A DNA stretch of 64,000 bases, from positions 2,232,001-2,296,000 of the forward strand of contig NZ_CP040174.1 of the NCBI RefSeq assembly GCF_007858535.1. The letters run 5' to 3'. The notes under the pieces were generated by a model. That model saw only the letters and a program-made list of their open reading frames with translations, was not told the origin of the DNA and did not search any database. The stretch is from Arthrobacter sp. UKPF54-2. GTDB taxonomy: Bacteria > Actinomycetota > Actinomycetes > Actinomycetales > Micrococcaceae. A program made the position numbers and the translations under genes. Below, piece after piece: positions 9,304-18,258 of this stretch (within the stretch, counting starts at the first letter, position 1; each line of letters begins with the position of its first letter).

Positions 9304-10635
9304 ATGACTTCCAGCCACCCTCGCAACGAGGAACTTTTCGACCGCGCCCGCCGGCTGATGCCCGGCGGCGTCAACTCGCCGGTCCGGGCCTTCGGCTCGG
9401 TGGGCGGCACCCCGCGCTTTATGGTCTCCGCCAAGGGCCCGTACCTGACCGACGCCGACGGCGCCGAGTACGTCGACCTGGTGTGCTCGTGGGGCCCGGC
9501 CCTGCTGGGGCACGCCCACCCGGCCGTCCTCGCGGCGGTCCACGCCGCCGTCGACCGCGGGCTCTCCTTCGGCGCCTCGACCCCGGATGAGGCCAACCTC
9601 GCCGCGATCGTCCAGGAACGCGTCCCGGCCGCCGAACGCGTCCGGATGGTCTCCACCGGCACCGAGGCCACCATGACCGCCATCCGGCTGGCCCGCGGCT
9701 ACACCGGGCGCAACCTGGTGATCAAGTTCGCCGGCTGCTACCACGGCCACCTCGACGGCCTCCTCGCCGCCGCCGGCTCCGGCCTTGCGACCCTCGCGCT
9801 GCCCGGCTCGGCCGGCGTCACCGCCGCCACGGCCGCCGAGACCCTCGTGCTGCCGTACAACGACCTGGCCGCCGTCGAAGCCGCCTTCGCGGCGCATGGT
9901 CCCAACATTGCCGCGGTCATCACGGAGGCCGCGCCGGCCAACATGGGTGTGGTCACCCCGGGCGAGGGCTTCAACGCCGGCCTGGCCCGGATCACCCGCG
10001 AGCACGGCGCCCTGCTGATCCTCGACGAGGTCCTCACTGGCTTCCGCACCGGCTACTCGGGCTACTGGGGCCTCACCGGCGGGGCGGCCGGCGCCGCCGA
10101 ACCCTGGTCCCCGGATCTGCTCACCTTCGGCAAGGTGATCGGCGGCGGCATGCCGACGGCGGCCCTTGGCGGCCGCGCCGACGTGATGGACTACCTCGCC
10201 CCGGTGGGCCCGGTCTACCAGGCCGGCACCCTCTCCGGGAACCCGGTGGCGATGGCCGCCGGCGTCGCGACCCTGACCCACGCCACGCCCGAGGTCTACT
10301 CGTTCGTCGACGCCCGGTCGCTGGAACTCTCCGGCGCCCTGTCCTCGGCCCTGGACACCGCCGGCGTGGACCACTCCATCCAGCGCGCCGGGAACCTGTT
10401 CTCCGTGGCCTTCGGCACCTCGGCCCGCGGCGTCCACAACTACGACGACGCCCAGGGCCAGGACGTCTTCCGCTACGCGCCGTTCTTCCACTCGATGCTG
10501 GACTCCGGGGTCTACCTGCCGCCGTCGGTGTTTGAGGCCTGGTTCCTCTCCGCCGCGCACGACGACGCGGCGATGAACCGGATCTTCGACGCCCTGCCGG
10601 CCGCGGCGAAGGCCGCGGCGGCCGCGACGGCCTAG
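9304..10635 (+). CDS. hemL: Glutamate-1-semialdehyde 2,1-aminomutase
   Basis: PLP enzyme that converts glutamate-1-semialdehyde to 5-aminolevulinate, the entry of the C5 haem pathway. The 443-residue product begins with [18 protein letters not shown], has the [19 protein letters not shown] segment, the [12 protein letters not shown] motif with the cofactor aspartate, and [12 protein letters not shown] with the PLP-binding lysine. ATG 9304 is preceded by AGGAACC; the upstream in-frame extension overlaps the previous gene and is not conserved sequence. It is the last gene of the cluster and is followed by a strong hairpin. Glutamyl-tRNA reductase (hemA) is not in the window and may lie upstream. 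Confidence 0.95.
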   Translation: MTSSHPRNEELFDRARRLMPGGVNSPVRAFGSVGGTPRFMVSAKGPYLTDADGAEYVDLVCSWGPALLGHAHPAVLAAVHAAVDRGLSFGASTPDEANLAAIVQERVPAAERVRMVSTGTEATMTAIRLARGYTGRNLVIKFAGCYHGHLDGLLAAAGSGLATLALPGSAGVTAATAAETLVLPYNDLAAVEAAFAAHGPNIAAVITEAAPANMGVVTPGEGFNAGLARITREHGALLILDEVLTGFRTGYSGYWGLTGGAAGAAEPWSPDLLTFGKVIGGGMPTAALGGRADVMDYLAPVGPVYQAGTLSGNPVAMAAGVATLTHATPEVYSFVDARSLELSGALSSALDTAGVDHSIQRAGNLFSVAFGTSARGVHNYDDAQGQDVFRYAPFFHSMLDSGVYLPPSVFEAWFLSAAHDDAAMNRIFDALPAAAKAAAAATA

Positions 10636-10699
10636 GCACACCGGCGGCCACTTGCGGCCGCTTGGTCGTGGGCGCCGCCGCCGTCGTCGTCGTTAAACA

Positions 10700-10731
10700 C
10701 TTTCGGCACCCGCCGCAGCGGGTGCCGAAAG
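10700..10731. terminator. Bidirectional terminator between hemL and metQ
   Basis: A perfect 14-bp stem (CTTTCGGCACCCGC at 10700-10713 with 10718-10731) and a 4-base loop CGCA. It is flanked by AAACA on the left and TTGTTT on the right, so it can end transcripts from both the + strand hemL and the - strand metQ. Confidence 0.85.
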
Positions 10732-10748
10732 TTGTTTAAGGCCGGGGC

Positions 10749-11591
10749 CTAGAAGGCCGGGGTCACGTCGCCGTTGGGCCATTCCTTCGCAATGAAGGCC
10801 TTGACCTCGGGGGAGTGCAGCAGCTCGTCGAGCTTCTTGATCCGGACGTCGTCCTTGGAATCTTCACGCCAGGCCAGGAAGTTGGCGTACGGGTTGTTGT
10901 CCACCGACTCCACGGCCAGGGCGTTCTTGGTGCTCAGGCCGGCCTTGAGGATGAAGTTGCCGTTGATCAGGGCCAGGTCCACGGACGGGTCCTTGAGGTC
11001 GTTGATCAGCAGTTCCGGCTGGTTCTCGGAGAACTTCAGCTTCTTGGGGTTCTGCGCGTCGCTGAGCGTCAGCACCGAGGTGTCGTCCTTGATGTCCTTG
11101 ACCAGGCCGGCGACCTGGAGGACCTTGAGCGCGCGGACCTGGTTGGACGGGTCGTTCGTGATGGCGACCTTGGCTCCGTCCTTGATGTCCTTGATGTTCT
11201 TGACCTTCTCCGAGAACGCGGCGTACGGCTCGATGTGGACACCTCCGCCGTGGCCGAACTTGTAGCCCTTGGTCTTGACCTGGTCCTCGAACCACGGCAG
11301 GTGCTGGTAGAAGTTGGCGTCCAGGGAGCCGTCGCTCAGCGCGGTGTTCGGCGTCTGGTAATCCTCGATTTCCTTGATCTCCAGCTTCAGGCCGGCCTTG
11401 GGGGCGAGCTCCTGGTTGATGAATTCGAGGATCTTGGCGTGCGGGACCGGGCTGGCGCCGACCTTGAGTGTGGCGGGCTTGGCCGGATCCAGGGTCGTGA
11501 CCTGGGCGCTGGGGGTGGACGAACCACCGCAAGCCGTCAGCGCCAGGGCAGTGACAATGCCGGTGGCCAGGAGGGTGAGTGACTTACGCAT
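10749..11591 (-). CDS. metQ: MetQ/NlpA family methionine-binding lipoprotein
   Basis: Extracytoplasmic substrate-binding lipoprotein of a methionine ABC importer. The 280-residue product has a lipobox ending LALTAC with Cys21, then VGASPVPHAKILEFI, the YQTPNTALSDGSLDANFYQH ligand segment, and ITNDPSNQVRALKVLQVAGL, all characteristic of the NlpA family. It follows metI on the same strand with a 104-bp gap. A small inverted repeat (ACGCAT/ATGCGT, 11586-11600) covers the start codon, and AAAGGA upstream is the ribosome site. Gene order metN-metI-metQ is the standard one. Confidence 0.93.
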   Translation of the reverse strand: MRKSLTLLATGIVTALALTACGGSSTPSAQVTTLDPAKPATLKVGASPVPHAKILEFINQELAPKAGLKLEIKEIEDYQTPNTALSDGSLDANFYQHLPWFEDQVKTKGYKFGHGGGVHIEPYAAFSEKVKNIKDIKDGAKVAITNDPSNQVRALKVLQVAGLVKDIKDDTSVLTLSDAQNPKKLKFSENQPELLINDLKDPSVDLALINGNFILKAGLSTKNALAVESVDNNPYANFLAWREDSKDDVRIKKLDELLHSPEVKAFIAKEWPNGDVTPAF

Positions 11592-11600
11592 TCGATGCGT
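11586..11600 (-). promoter_or_regulatory. Small hairpin over the metQ start codon
   Basis: The inverted repeat ACGCAT-TCG-ATGCGT places the metQ ATG in one arm of a 6-bp stem. Just upstream is the palindrome CTTTCGAAAG (11603-11612), which contains the ribosome-binding site. Whether this affects translation is inference. Confidence 0.3.
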
Positions 11601-11695
11601 TCCTTTCGAAAGAGGCGGAGAACCCGACGGCGGGGCCGTGGTCCGCGCAGATGCAGAGGGCGGCTACCCGCTGCAAGGCTGGGAATGGTTTTAGG

Positions 11696-12367
11696 TCAGC
11701 GGTGGTCGAGGCTGCGGGAAATCCGCTCGCCCACGAGTTGGATGACCTGGACGAGGACGACGATCAGGACGATGGTGACGATCATGACCGTGACGTCGAA
11801 GCGCTGGAAGCCGTAGTTGTAGGCCAGCTTGCCGAGGCCGCCGCCGCCGACGAGGCCGGCCATCGCGGAGTAGCCGACGAGGGTCACCACCGTGGTGGTG
11901 GCGGCCGCAACGAGGGCGGGCAGGGATTCGCGCAGCATCACCTTGCTGATGACCTGCATGGTGGTCGACCCCATCACCTGGGCGGCGTCGATTTTGCCGT
12001 GGTGGACATCGCGCAGGCAGGATTCCACCAGCCGGGCGAAGAAGGGGATCGTGCCGATGGAGAGTGAAACCGAGGCCGCGATCGGACCGAGGCTCGTCCC
12101 GGTGAGGGCGCGCGCCAGCGGGATGAGGGCCACCATCAGGATGGCGAACGGGATGGAGCGGGTGATGTTGACGATCACGTCGCTGAGGATCCGGTTGGTG
12201 ACAGGCATCGGGCGCAGGCCGCCGGGGGCCGTGACGTGCAGGAAGACGCCCAGCGGCAGGCCGATGAGGACGGTGAAGAACGCGGAGATGCCGACCATCT
12301 GGAGGGTCTCCACGATCGCGTCCGGCAGGGCCTTGGCCAGGACGGGGTTGCCGAAGATGTCGTTCAT
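11696..12367 (-). CDS. metI: Methionine ABC transporter permease
   Basis: Membrane subunit of the methionine importer, 223 residues, with about five hydrophobic segments (for example ISAFFTVLIGLPLGVFL and VVTLVGYSAMAGLVG). The EAA-type cytoplasmic loop contacting the ATPase reads GSTTMQVISKVMLRESLPALV. The start overlaps the metN stop by one base (TAATG), showing translational coupling. An apparently longer reading frame in this phase is antisense/out-of-frame sequence over metN and is not part of the gene. Confidence 0.93.
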   Translation of the reverse strand: MNDIFGNPVLAKALPDAIVETLQMVGISAFFTVLIGLPLGVFLHVTAPGGLRPMPVTNRILSDVIVNITRSIPFAILMVALIPLARALTGTSLGPIAASVSLSIGTIPFFARLVESCLRDVHHGKIDAAQVMGSTTMQVISKVMLRESLPALVAAATTTVVTLVGYSAMAGLVGGGGLGKLAYNYGFQRFDVTVMIVTIVLIVVLVQVIQLVGERISRSLDHR

Positions 12368-13392
12368 TAGTTCGCTCCTTCTTCCGCCGGAGCCGCAGCG
12401 GCGGCCACGCGCTTGGCGCTGATGCCGCGGTCGTGCAGGTAGCGCAGGACGGCGTCGACGTCGGAACCTTCGGCGAGCTGCACACGGAGGTGGCCGAACT
12501 GCTGGCCGCCGAGCGTCTCGACGCTGCCGGCGAGGACGTTGAAGTCCATGTTGAAGTGCCGTGCGACGCCGGTCAGCACGGGTTCCTTGGCGCTGTCGCC
12601 GGAGAAGAGGATCTCCAGCACCGGCCCGCGCTGCAGCGCCCCGTGCAGGGGTTCCGAGGGCGGCAGCGGCAGCAGGGCGCGGGCGAGCTTGCTGTCCAGC
12701 TCGCCGGCCACGTCCTGCAGGGCGCCGTGTTCGATGATGCGGCCGCGGGAGAGCAGCGAGACGGAGTCGCAGACGCGCTTCACGACGTTCATCTCGTGGG
12801 TGATGATCAGCACCGTGAGCTGCAGCCGCCGGGTGAGGTCCCGGATCAGGTCCAGGATCTCCTCGGTGGTGGCAGGGTCCAGGGCCGAGGTGGGCTCGTC
12901 GCAGAGCAGCACCTCGGGGTCCGAGGCGAGGGCGCGGGCAATGCCGACGCGCTGGCGCTGGCCGCCGGAAAGCTGGGACGGGTACGCGTTCTCGAAGCCC
13001 TCGAGCCCCACCAGCTTGAGCAGCTCGGACACCCGGGCCCGGATCCGGTCCTTCGGGGTCTTGACGAGTTCGAGCGGGTGCGCCACGTTCCCGGCCGCGG
13101 TCCGGGAATCCATCAGGTTCGCATGCTGGAACACCATGCCGATGCGCCGCCGGGCAGCACGGATCTCCGAGTCCCGCACGGAACTGAGCTCGGTGCCGTC
13201 GATGCTGACGGACCCGGAGGTGGGTCGGTCCAGCAGGGTCAGGCAGCGCACCAGCGTCGACTTGCCGGCGCCGGAATGGCCGATGATCCCGTGGATCGAA
13301 GCCTTCGGCACGGCGAGGGTGACGCCGTCGAGTGCCACCACTTCCTTCTTGCCCTGCCGGTAGACCTTGCGAAGGTCGGTAACTGTGATCAT
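12367..13392 (-). CDS. metN: Methionine ABC transporter ATP-binding protein with NIL domain
   Basis: ATPase subunit, 341 residues. Walker A is GHSGAGKST at residues 38-46, the signature is LSGGQRQR, Walker B ends LLCDEPTSALDP, and an ITHE switch histidine follows. The C-terminal ~90 residues (from LEILFSGDSAKEPVLTGVA onward) form a NIL domain, which in MetN proteins binds methionine and inhibits transport. AAGGGA precedes the ATG. It is the first gene of metN-metI-metQ. Confidence 0.95.
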   Translation of the reverse strand: MITVTDLRKVYRQGKKEVVALDGVTLAVPKASIHGIIGHSGAGKSTLVRCLTLLDRPTSGSVSIDGTELSSVRDSEIRAARRRIGMVFQHANLMDSRTAAGNVAHPLELVKTPKDRIRARVSELLKLVGLEGFENAYPSQLSGGQRQRVGIARALASDPEVLLCDEPTSALDPATTEEILDLIRDLTRRLQLTVLIITHEMNVVKRVCDSVSLLSRGRIIEHGALQDVAGELDSKLARALLPLPPSEPLHGALQRGPVLEILFSGDSAKEPVLTGVARHFNMDFNVLAGSVETLGGQQFGHLRVQLAEGSDVDAVLRYLHDRGISAKRVAAAAAPAEEGAN

Positions 13393-13449
13393 TTATCCCT
13401 TGGCGGTCGGGTCTGGGCGCGACATAACACACGCCCTCTTCTGAACTAA

Positions 13450-13478
13450 ATTATGTCAGCGGCGCCAAAAGGCATCCA
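13450..13478 (-). promoter_or_regulatory. Possible metN promoter
   Basis: Read on the - strand there is an extended -10 element TGACATAAT (CATAAT at 13450-13455), 17 bp from a poor -35 TGGATG (13473-13478). This would give a leader of about 50 bases before the metN ATG. The rest of the 273-bp gap holds GC-rich hairpin-forming sequence after the exonuclease stop (13570-13660). Confidence 0.3.
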
Positions 13479-13665
13479 CTCACGCATCACGTTCGTCACA
13501 AAGGGAAAACGGGTGAAGATAATTCTGTTGTGCGGTCCGGCCGTCGGGAATAGCGCCCGGTACGGTTCCGGCGGCGGAATCCCGCACGGCAGGACCGGGC
13601 CGCAGTCCCGGGCGAACCCGCTGTGATCTCCGTCCCAGTGGGTTGCCGGGGAAGCGGGCGCCGGG

Positions 13666-14376
13666 CTAGAAGTCGCCCCGGCTGGCATCCTCGGGCGGCA
13701 GGACCGGCCAGTCGCCCTCGATCACAGCGGCGGGCTTGGTCTTGCGCAGGTAGCTTTGGAAATCGGCGGCCTGGGCGGAGGCCCACTCGACCTGGAGCTG
13801 GTGGAGGTGGCTGGCCGGCATCCGCAGCTTGGGGAATTTTCCGGCCATCGCGTCGAGCACCCGCAGGGTCGCCAGCGCGTCCGCCGCGGAGGTGTGGGCA
13901 TTGTCGAGGCCTACGCCGTACTCCTCGCAGAGCGCGGTCAGCGTCCGCTTGCCCTTGCGGTAGCGGTCCACCTGCTTGTTCATGATGTACGGGTCCAGGA
14001 CCGGAAAGCGGCTCAGCTGGGGAACGCCGTAGCGGGCCGACTCGGCGGCCAGGACGGTGAAGTCGTAGCTGGCGTTGAAGGCAATGACCGGCACCCCGGC
14101 ATCGAACAGCTCCTGCAGGACCGCCGCCAGTTCCCGGGTCACTTCGGCGGCAGGCCGGCCCTCGCGGCGCGCCTGCTCGGTGGTGACGCCGTGGATGTCG
14201 CTGGCCTCGGTGGGGATCTCCACCCCGGGGTCGGCCAGCCACTCGTGTTCCTTGATGACCGAGCCGTCGGCGTCCACCACGGTCACCGAGGCGGTCACGA
14301 TCCTCGCGGAGCGCGAGTTCCGGCCGGTTGTTTCGAGGTCGAATGCTGCGCGGGGAAGGGTGTGCCAGGTGCTCAT
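13666..14376 (-). CDS. DEDDh 3'-5' exonuclease (DnaQ-like)
   Basis: Exonuclease-fold protein of 236 residues. Exo I is AAFDLETTG (Asp and Glu metal ligands), Exo II is FNASYDFTVL (Asp), and Exo III reads HTSAADALATLRVL with the His and Asp of the DEDDh class. The YRKGKRTLTALCEEYGV segment is typical of stand-alone actinobacterial DNA polymerase III epsilon-like nucleases. It is transcribed away from the alkyltransferase-like gene at 14507 across 130 bp. The substrate (DNA proofreading or RNA) cannot be decided from sequence. Confidence 0.88.
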   Translation of the reverse strand: MSTWHTLPRAAFDLETTGRNSRSARIVTASVTVVDADGSVIKEHEWLADPGVEIPTEASDIHGVTTEQARREGRPAAEVTRELAAVLQELFDAGVPVIAFNASYDFTVLAAESARYGVPQLSRFPVLDPYIMNKQVDRYRKGKRTLTALCEEYGVGLDNAHTSAADALATLRVLDAMAGKFPKLRMPASHLHQLQVEWASAQAADFQSYLRKTKPAAVIEGDWPVLPPEDASRGDF

Positions 14377-14506
14377 GCTTCAACGCTACCTGCTGCCGCC
14401 GACAGTTTTGCGCTGCCCCGCAGAGCCCCTACAGAGGGAGTTCCGCCGGTCGGCCGGCGGCGGCCGGCGGCGCCCGGACACCAGTCGGCAACGGTAACCT
14501 TGGTCC

Positions 14507-14923
14507 ATGCGGACGGAGTATGTGGAGGCGGTGCTGGAACTCGCGGCGATGGTGCCGGCGGGTACCGCCGTCGCCTACGGGGACGTGGCCGAACTCCTCG
14601 GTGCCGGCGGCCCCCGCCAGGTCGGCTCGGTGATGAGCCACCACGGCAGCGCCGTGCCCTGGTGGCGGATCCTCAAGGCCAACGGGGACGCCCCGCCCGG
14701 CCACGAACGCGAGGCCTTGGGCCTCTACCTGGCCGAAGGCACCCCGCTGCACGGCAGCTACCTGGCGTACCAGCGCACCGGGGAAGGCCGCTGGCGGGTT
14801 GACCTGGCGGCGGCCCGCTGGGCGCCGACCGAGGAGGAGTTCGAGCAGATCGACGCCCTCGCCGTGCGACTCGAGCGGGAGCTGCGCACATTGTCTGTCC
14901 CCACTGATGAAATGTCCGTGTGA
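14507..14923 (+). CDS. Alkyltransferase-like (ATL) protein, MGMT family without active-site cysteine
   Basis: 138 residues with the DNA-binding MGMT fold: VPAGTAVAYGDVAELLG, then GPRQVGSVMSHHGSAVPWWRILKANG. The catalytic PCHR motif of O6-methylguanine methyltransferase is replaced by PWWR at residues 51-54, so it cannot accept an alkyl group. ATL proteins bind alkylguanines and, in known cases, recruit nucleotide excision repair. The stop overlaps the GTG of adnA (GTGA), coupling a damage-recognition protein to a recombination motor-nuclease. Confidence 0.88.
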   Translation: MRTEYVEAVLELAAMVPAGTAVAYGDVAELLGAGGPRQVGSVMSHHGSAVPWWRILKANGDAPPGHEREALGLYLAEGTPLHGSYLAYQRTGEGRWRVDLAAARWAPTEEEFEQIDALAVRLERELRTLSVPTDEMSV

Positions 14924-17900
14924 GTAGCCCCAGCCCAACCGTTCCCAGCCAGACTGTTCCCAGCCAGACCGTTCCCAGCCAGACCCGTCCCGGCAAGAGC
15001 GCACCGCACCGCGCCGGCCTGCGCCTGCTCCCGCCCCGCACGCAGCACGGTGCCGTCCCGGTCCTGTCCGCGGACCAGCGGGCCGCCGTCGACGTCGCGC
15101 ACGGTTCCGGCCCGGTGCTGGTCCCGGGCGCACCGGGCACCGGAAAGTCCACCGTCCTGGTCGAGGCGGCGGTCCGCCGCGCCCAGCGCGACGGGCTGGA
15201 CCCGGAGCGGATGCTGATCCTGGCCCCCGGCCGGCTCGCCGCGGACGCACTGCGCGACCGCTTCACCGCGCGCCTGGACCGCAGCCTGAGCACGACGCCG
15301 GCGCGCACCTGGGCGTCGTACGCGTTCGATCTGATCCGGCGGGCCAAGGCCGAGGGCATCCTGCCCCTGCCGCGCGCGCCGAAACTCCTCTCCGGCCCCG
15401 AACAGGACCTGATCATCAAGGAACTCCTCGAGGGCCACGCCCAGCCCGGACTGGAGCTGCCCTGGCCGGAGGACCTGGGCGCCGCGCTGCAGACCCGGGG
15501 CTTCCGGCAGGAGGTCCGCCAGCTCTTTGACCGGATCATCGAATCCGGGCGGACCGCCGAGGACCTCGCGGCCCTCGCCCGGCGCTGCGGCCGGCCCGAC
15601 TGGACCGCCGCGGCGGCCCTCTACGCCGAGTACCGCGATGTCCTGGACCTGCGGATGCCCGAATCCTTCGACCCGGCCGGGATCATCACGGCCGCCCGCC
15701 AGATCTTCCAGGACGCCCCGGACTTCCTGGCCGCCGAACGGGACCGGCTCCAGCTGATCCTCGTGGATGACATCCAGGAGGCGAACCCGGCCGTGTTTGA
15801 ACTCCTGGCGGACATCGCCGCGGGAAAGGACGCCATCGTTACGTCCTCCCCGGACACCGTGGTGCAGGGCTTCCGCGGCGCGCGGCCTGACCTGGTGGCC
15901 GAATTACCCCGGCTGCTCGCCCCCGCCGGCGGAGGCGCCGTGCTGGATCGGCCGCTGTGGACCGCGCACCGCCATACCCCCGCCGTCGCGCAGGCCTGGC
16001 AGTCCGTCGCGGAGCGGATCTCGCTGCGCTCCGGCGGCACCTCGGCGCGCCGGCTCGAGCAGCCGGCCCCCGGTCACGACGGCGCCGTCGACGGTGTTGT
16101 TGAGGCGCACCTGCTGCCGTCCCCGGTGCACGAACTGCGCTATGTGGCGCAGCGGATCCTCGAAGCCCAGCTCAACGACGGCCGGGACCTTGGTGAGATC
16201 GCCGTGATCGTGCGCAACGGCGGACAGCTCAGCCAGCTGCAGCGCCACCTGGCCGGCCAAGGCATCCCGGTCCGGATCCCGGTCGCCGAATCCGCGGTCC
16301 GCGACGAGGTGGCCGTCCGCCCGCTGCTGGACGCCTACGCAGTTGCGTTGGACCCGGAGACACTTTCCCCCGAAGCCGCCGTCTCGCTGCTGACCTCCCG
16401 GATCGGCGGCGCCACCTCGATCGAACTGCGCCGGCTCCGCCAGTCCCTGCGGCGGGAGGAACTGCTGGGCGGCGGCGGCCGCACCAGCGACGCGCTGCTG
16501 GTGGAGGCGCTGCTGGAGCCTGGTGCCCTGGCCACCCTGGGCATCGAGGGGCAGTCCGCCCGCCGCGTCGCCCGGATGATCCGGGCCGGCCGGGAGGCCG
16601 CCGAGGCGCCCGGCGGCAACGCCGAAACCGTGCTGTGGGCCCTGTGGCACTCCACCGGGCTGGCCGGCCGCTGGACCGAGGCCGCCCTGGCCGGCGGTGC
16701 GGCCGGGGCCCGCGCGGACCGGGACCTGGACGCCATGATGGCGCTGTTCCACACGGCCGAACGGTACGTGGACCAGCTTCCGGGTTCCGGGCCGGAGCAG
16801 TTCCTCGAGTACCTCCTCAGCCAGGAACTGCCGATGGACACCCTGGCGGCGCGGGCGCAGCTCGAGGACGCGGTGGAGCTGATGACGCCGGCCAGCGCCG
16901 CCGGACGCGAATGGCCGGTGGTGATTGTGCCCGGGCTCCAGGAGGGCGTGTGGCCCAACACCCGGCTCCGCGGCGAACTGCTGGGCAGCACGCTCTTCGC
17001 TGACGCCGTCGAACACGGCGTCGAGTACGCCCTTCAGCTCGATCCGCTGAGCCGGCTCCGCGAGATCCGCTATGACGAGCTGCGCAGCTTCTCGACCGCC
17101 GTCTCCCGGGCCCGGGAGGTGCTGATCTGCACCGCCGTGTCCTCGGAGGACGAACAGCCCTCCTCCTTCCTGGACTACGTCTCGCCCCTGCACCCGGACC
17201 AGGACCGGCGCGGCTTCACCGCGGTGGAGCGGCCGCTGACCCTGCGCGCGCTGGTCGCCGAACTACGCCAGTACGCCCAGCTCGACGGCGGCTCCGCCGA
17301 GGCGGCCGAGGCCGCCGCCGTCCTCGGGGCCCTGGCCGCGGCTGAACCCGCGGTGCCCGGGGCCCACCCCGAGAGCTGGTGGGGCCTCGCGCCGCTGTCC
17401 TCGACCGAGCCCGTGGTGCCGCCCGGCAGCACCGTCTTCGTCTCGCCCTCCAAGGTCGAAACCGTGCACAAGTCGCCGCTGGACTGGTTCGTCCAGGCCG
17501 CCGGCGGCGAGGCCGCGACGGATTTCGCCCGGAGCCTGGGCACCCTGGTCCACGCCATCGCCCAGGACCTCCCGGACGCCTCCGGCGGGGAATACGTGGC
17601 AGAACTGGTCAAACGCTGGCCCTCGCTCGGGATGAAGGACAACTGGGAGGGCAAACTGGACTTCCAGCGGGCCGAGACGATGGTCCGCAAGCTCGCCCAG
17701 TACGTGCTCGTAATGCGCAGCGAAGGGCGGAGCCTGGTGGGCGTCGAGCAGGACTTCGAGGTGAAGCTGCCCGATGTGGCCGCGCCAGATGCCCCCGCCG
17801 GGGACGAAGCCTGGCCGGCCCGTCCTGCCGTGCTCCGCGGCCAGGTTGACCGGCTGGAGATCGACGCCGACGGCCGCCTGGTGATCGTGGACCTCAAGAC

Positions 17901-18258
17901 CGGCAAGCGCCAGCCCGGCAAGGCCGAGCTGGAACGCCATCCGCAGCTCGGCGCGTACCAGGCCGCCGTCCTCGCCGGCGGGTTTACCGGCCCCGACGAC
18001 GGCCCGCCGCCATTGCCCGGCGGCGCCGTGCTGGCCCAGCTGGGCACCAGCACCAAGAGCCCCGGCGTGCAGAGCCAACCGCCGCTGGACCCGGAGGCGA
18101 ACTGGGCGCTGGAGCTGGTGGGCGAGGCCGCGCGCGTCATGTCCGGCAGCACCTTCGAAGCCCGCCACGACCCCGCCAAGGGCGGTCACGGCGGCCACGG
18201 CTGCAGGCTTCCGGAGGTCTGCCCGCTGTGCGCACGCGGAAAGCAGGTCACCGAATGA
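14920..18258 (+). CDS. adnA: AdnA-like ATP-dependent motor/nuclease subunit
   Basis: First subunit of a heterodimeric double-strand-break resection machine of actinobacteria (the AdnAB counterpart of RecBCD/AddAB). The 1112-residue protein has Walker A GAPGTGKS (residues 70-77), a UvrD-like motor with a degenerate DEXX box (VDDIQEANP), and a C-terminal RecB-family nuclease near residue 980 (GQVDRLEI then IVDLKTGK). The end contains three cysteines (HGCRLPEVCPLC) that, with an upstream one, could hold an Fe-S cluster as in AddB/AdnA-type nucleases. The N-terminus has three VPSQT repeats. The stop overlaps the ATG of adnB. The assignment as AdnA is by architecture and order. Confidence 0.88.
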   Translation: MSSPSPTVPSQTVPSQTVPSQTRPGKSAPHRAGLRLLPPRTQHGAVPVLSADQRAAVDVAHGSGPVLVPGAPGTGKSTVLVEAAVRRAQRDGLDPERMLILAPGRLAADALRDRFTARLDRSLSTTPARTWASYAFDLIRRAKAEGILPLPRAPKLLSGPEQDLIIKELLEGHAQPGLELPWPEDLGAALQTRGFRQEVRQLFDRIIESGRTAEDLAALARRCGRPDWTAAAALYAEYRDVLDLRMPESFDPAGIITAARQIFQDAPDFLAAERDRLQLILVDDIQEANPAVFELLADIAAGKDAIVTSSPDTVVQGFRGARPDLVAELPRLLAPAGGGAVLDRPLWTAHRHTPAVAQAWQSVAERISLRSGGTSARRLEQPAPGHDGAVDGVVEAHLLPSPVHELRYVAQRILEAQLNDGRDLGEIAVIVRNGGQLSQLQRHLAGQGIPVRIPVAESAVRDEVAVRPLLDAYAVALDPETLSPEAAVSLLTSRIGGATSIELRRLRQSLRREELLGGGGRTSDALLVEALLEPGALATLGIEGQSARRVARMIRAGREAAEAPGGNAETVLWALWHSTGLAGRWTEAALAGGAAGARADRDLDAMMALFHTAERYVDQLPGSGPEQFLEYLLSQELPMDTLAARAQLEDAVELMTPASAAGREWPVVIVPGLQEGVWPNTRLRGELLGSTLFADAVEHGVEYALQLDPLSRLREIRYDELRSFSTAVSRAREVLICTAVSSEDEQPSSFLDYVSPLHPDQDRRGFTAVERPLTLRALVAELRQYAQLDGGSAEAAEAAAVLGALAAAEPAVPGAHPESWWGLAPLSSTEPVVPPGSTVFVSPSKVETVHKSPLDWFVQAAGGEAATDFARSLGTLVHAIAQDLPDASGGEYVAELVKRWPSLGMKDNWEGKLDFQRAETMVRKLAQYVLVMRSEGRSLVGVEQDFEVKLPDVAAPDAPAGDEAWPARPAVLRGQVDRLEIDADGRLVIVDLKTGKRQPGKAELERHPQLGAYQAAVLAGGFTGPDDGPPPLPGGAVLAQLGTSTKSPGVQSQPPLDPEANWALELVGEAARVMSGSTFEARHDPAKGGHGGHGCRLPEVCPLCARGKQVTE
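14941..14985 (+). repeat. Three tandem 15-bp repeats in adnA encoding VPSQT x3
   Basis: Three consecutive copies of a 15-base unit (GTTCCCAGCCAGACC, with one T/C difference) encode VPSQT-VPSQT-VPSQT at residues 8-22. A fourth, degenerate copy (PSPTVPSQT overlap) may precede it. Copy changes would be in frame. Confidence 0.85.

Noticed and set aside
13570..13665. Possible SAM riboswitch before metN (CCGGCAACCC followed by GGGTTCGCCCGGG on the - strand)
   Set aside because: Only one segment resembles SAM-I/SAM-IV cores. The 5' conserved part and P1 closure are missing, it begins directly at the exonuclease stop, and a candidate promoter lies between it and metN. An Infernal search with RF00162 and RF00634 would decide.
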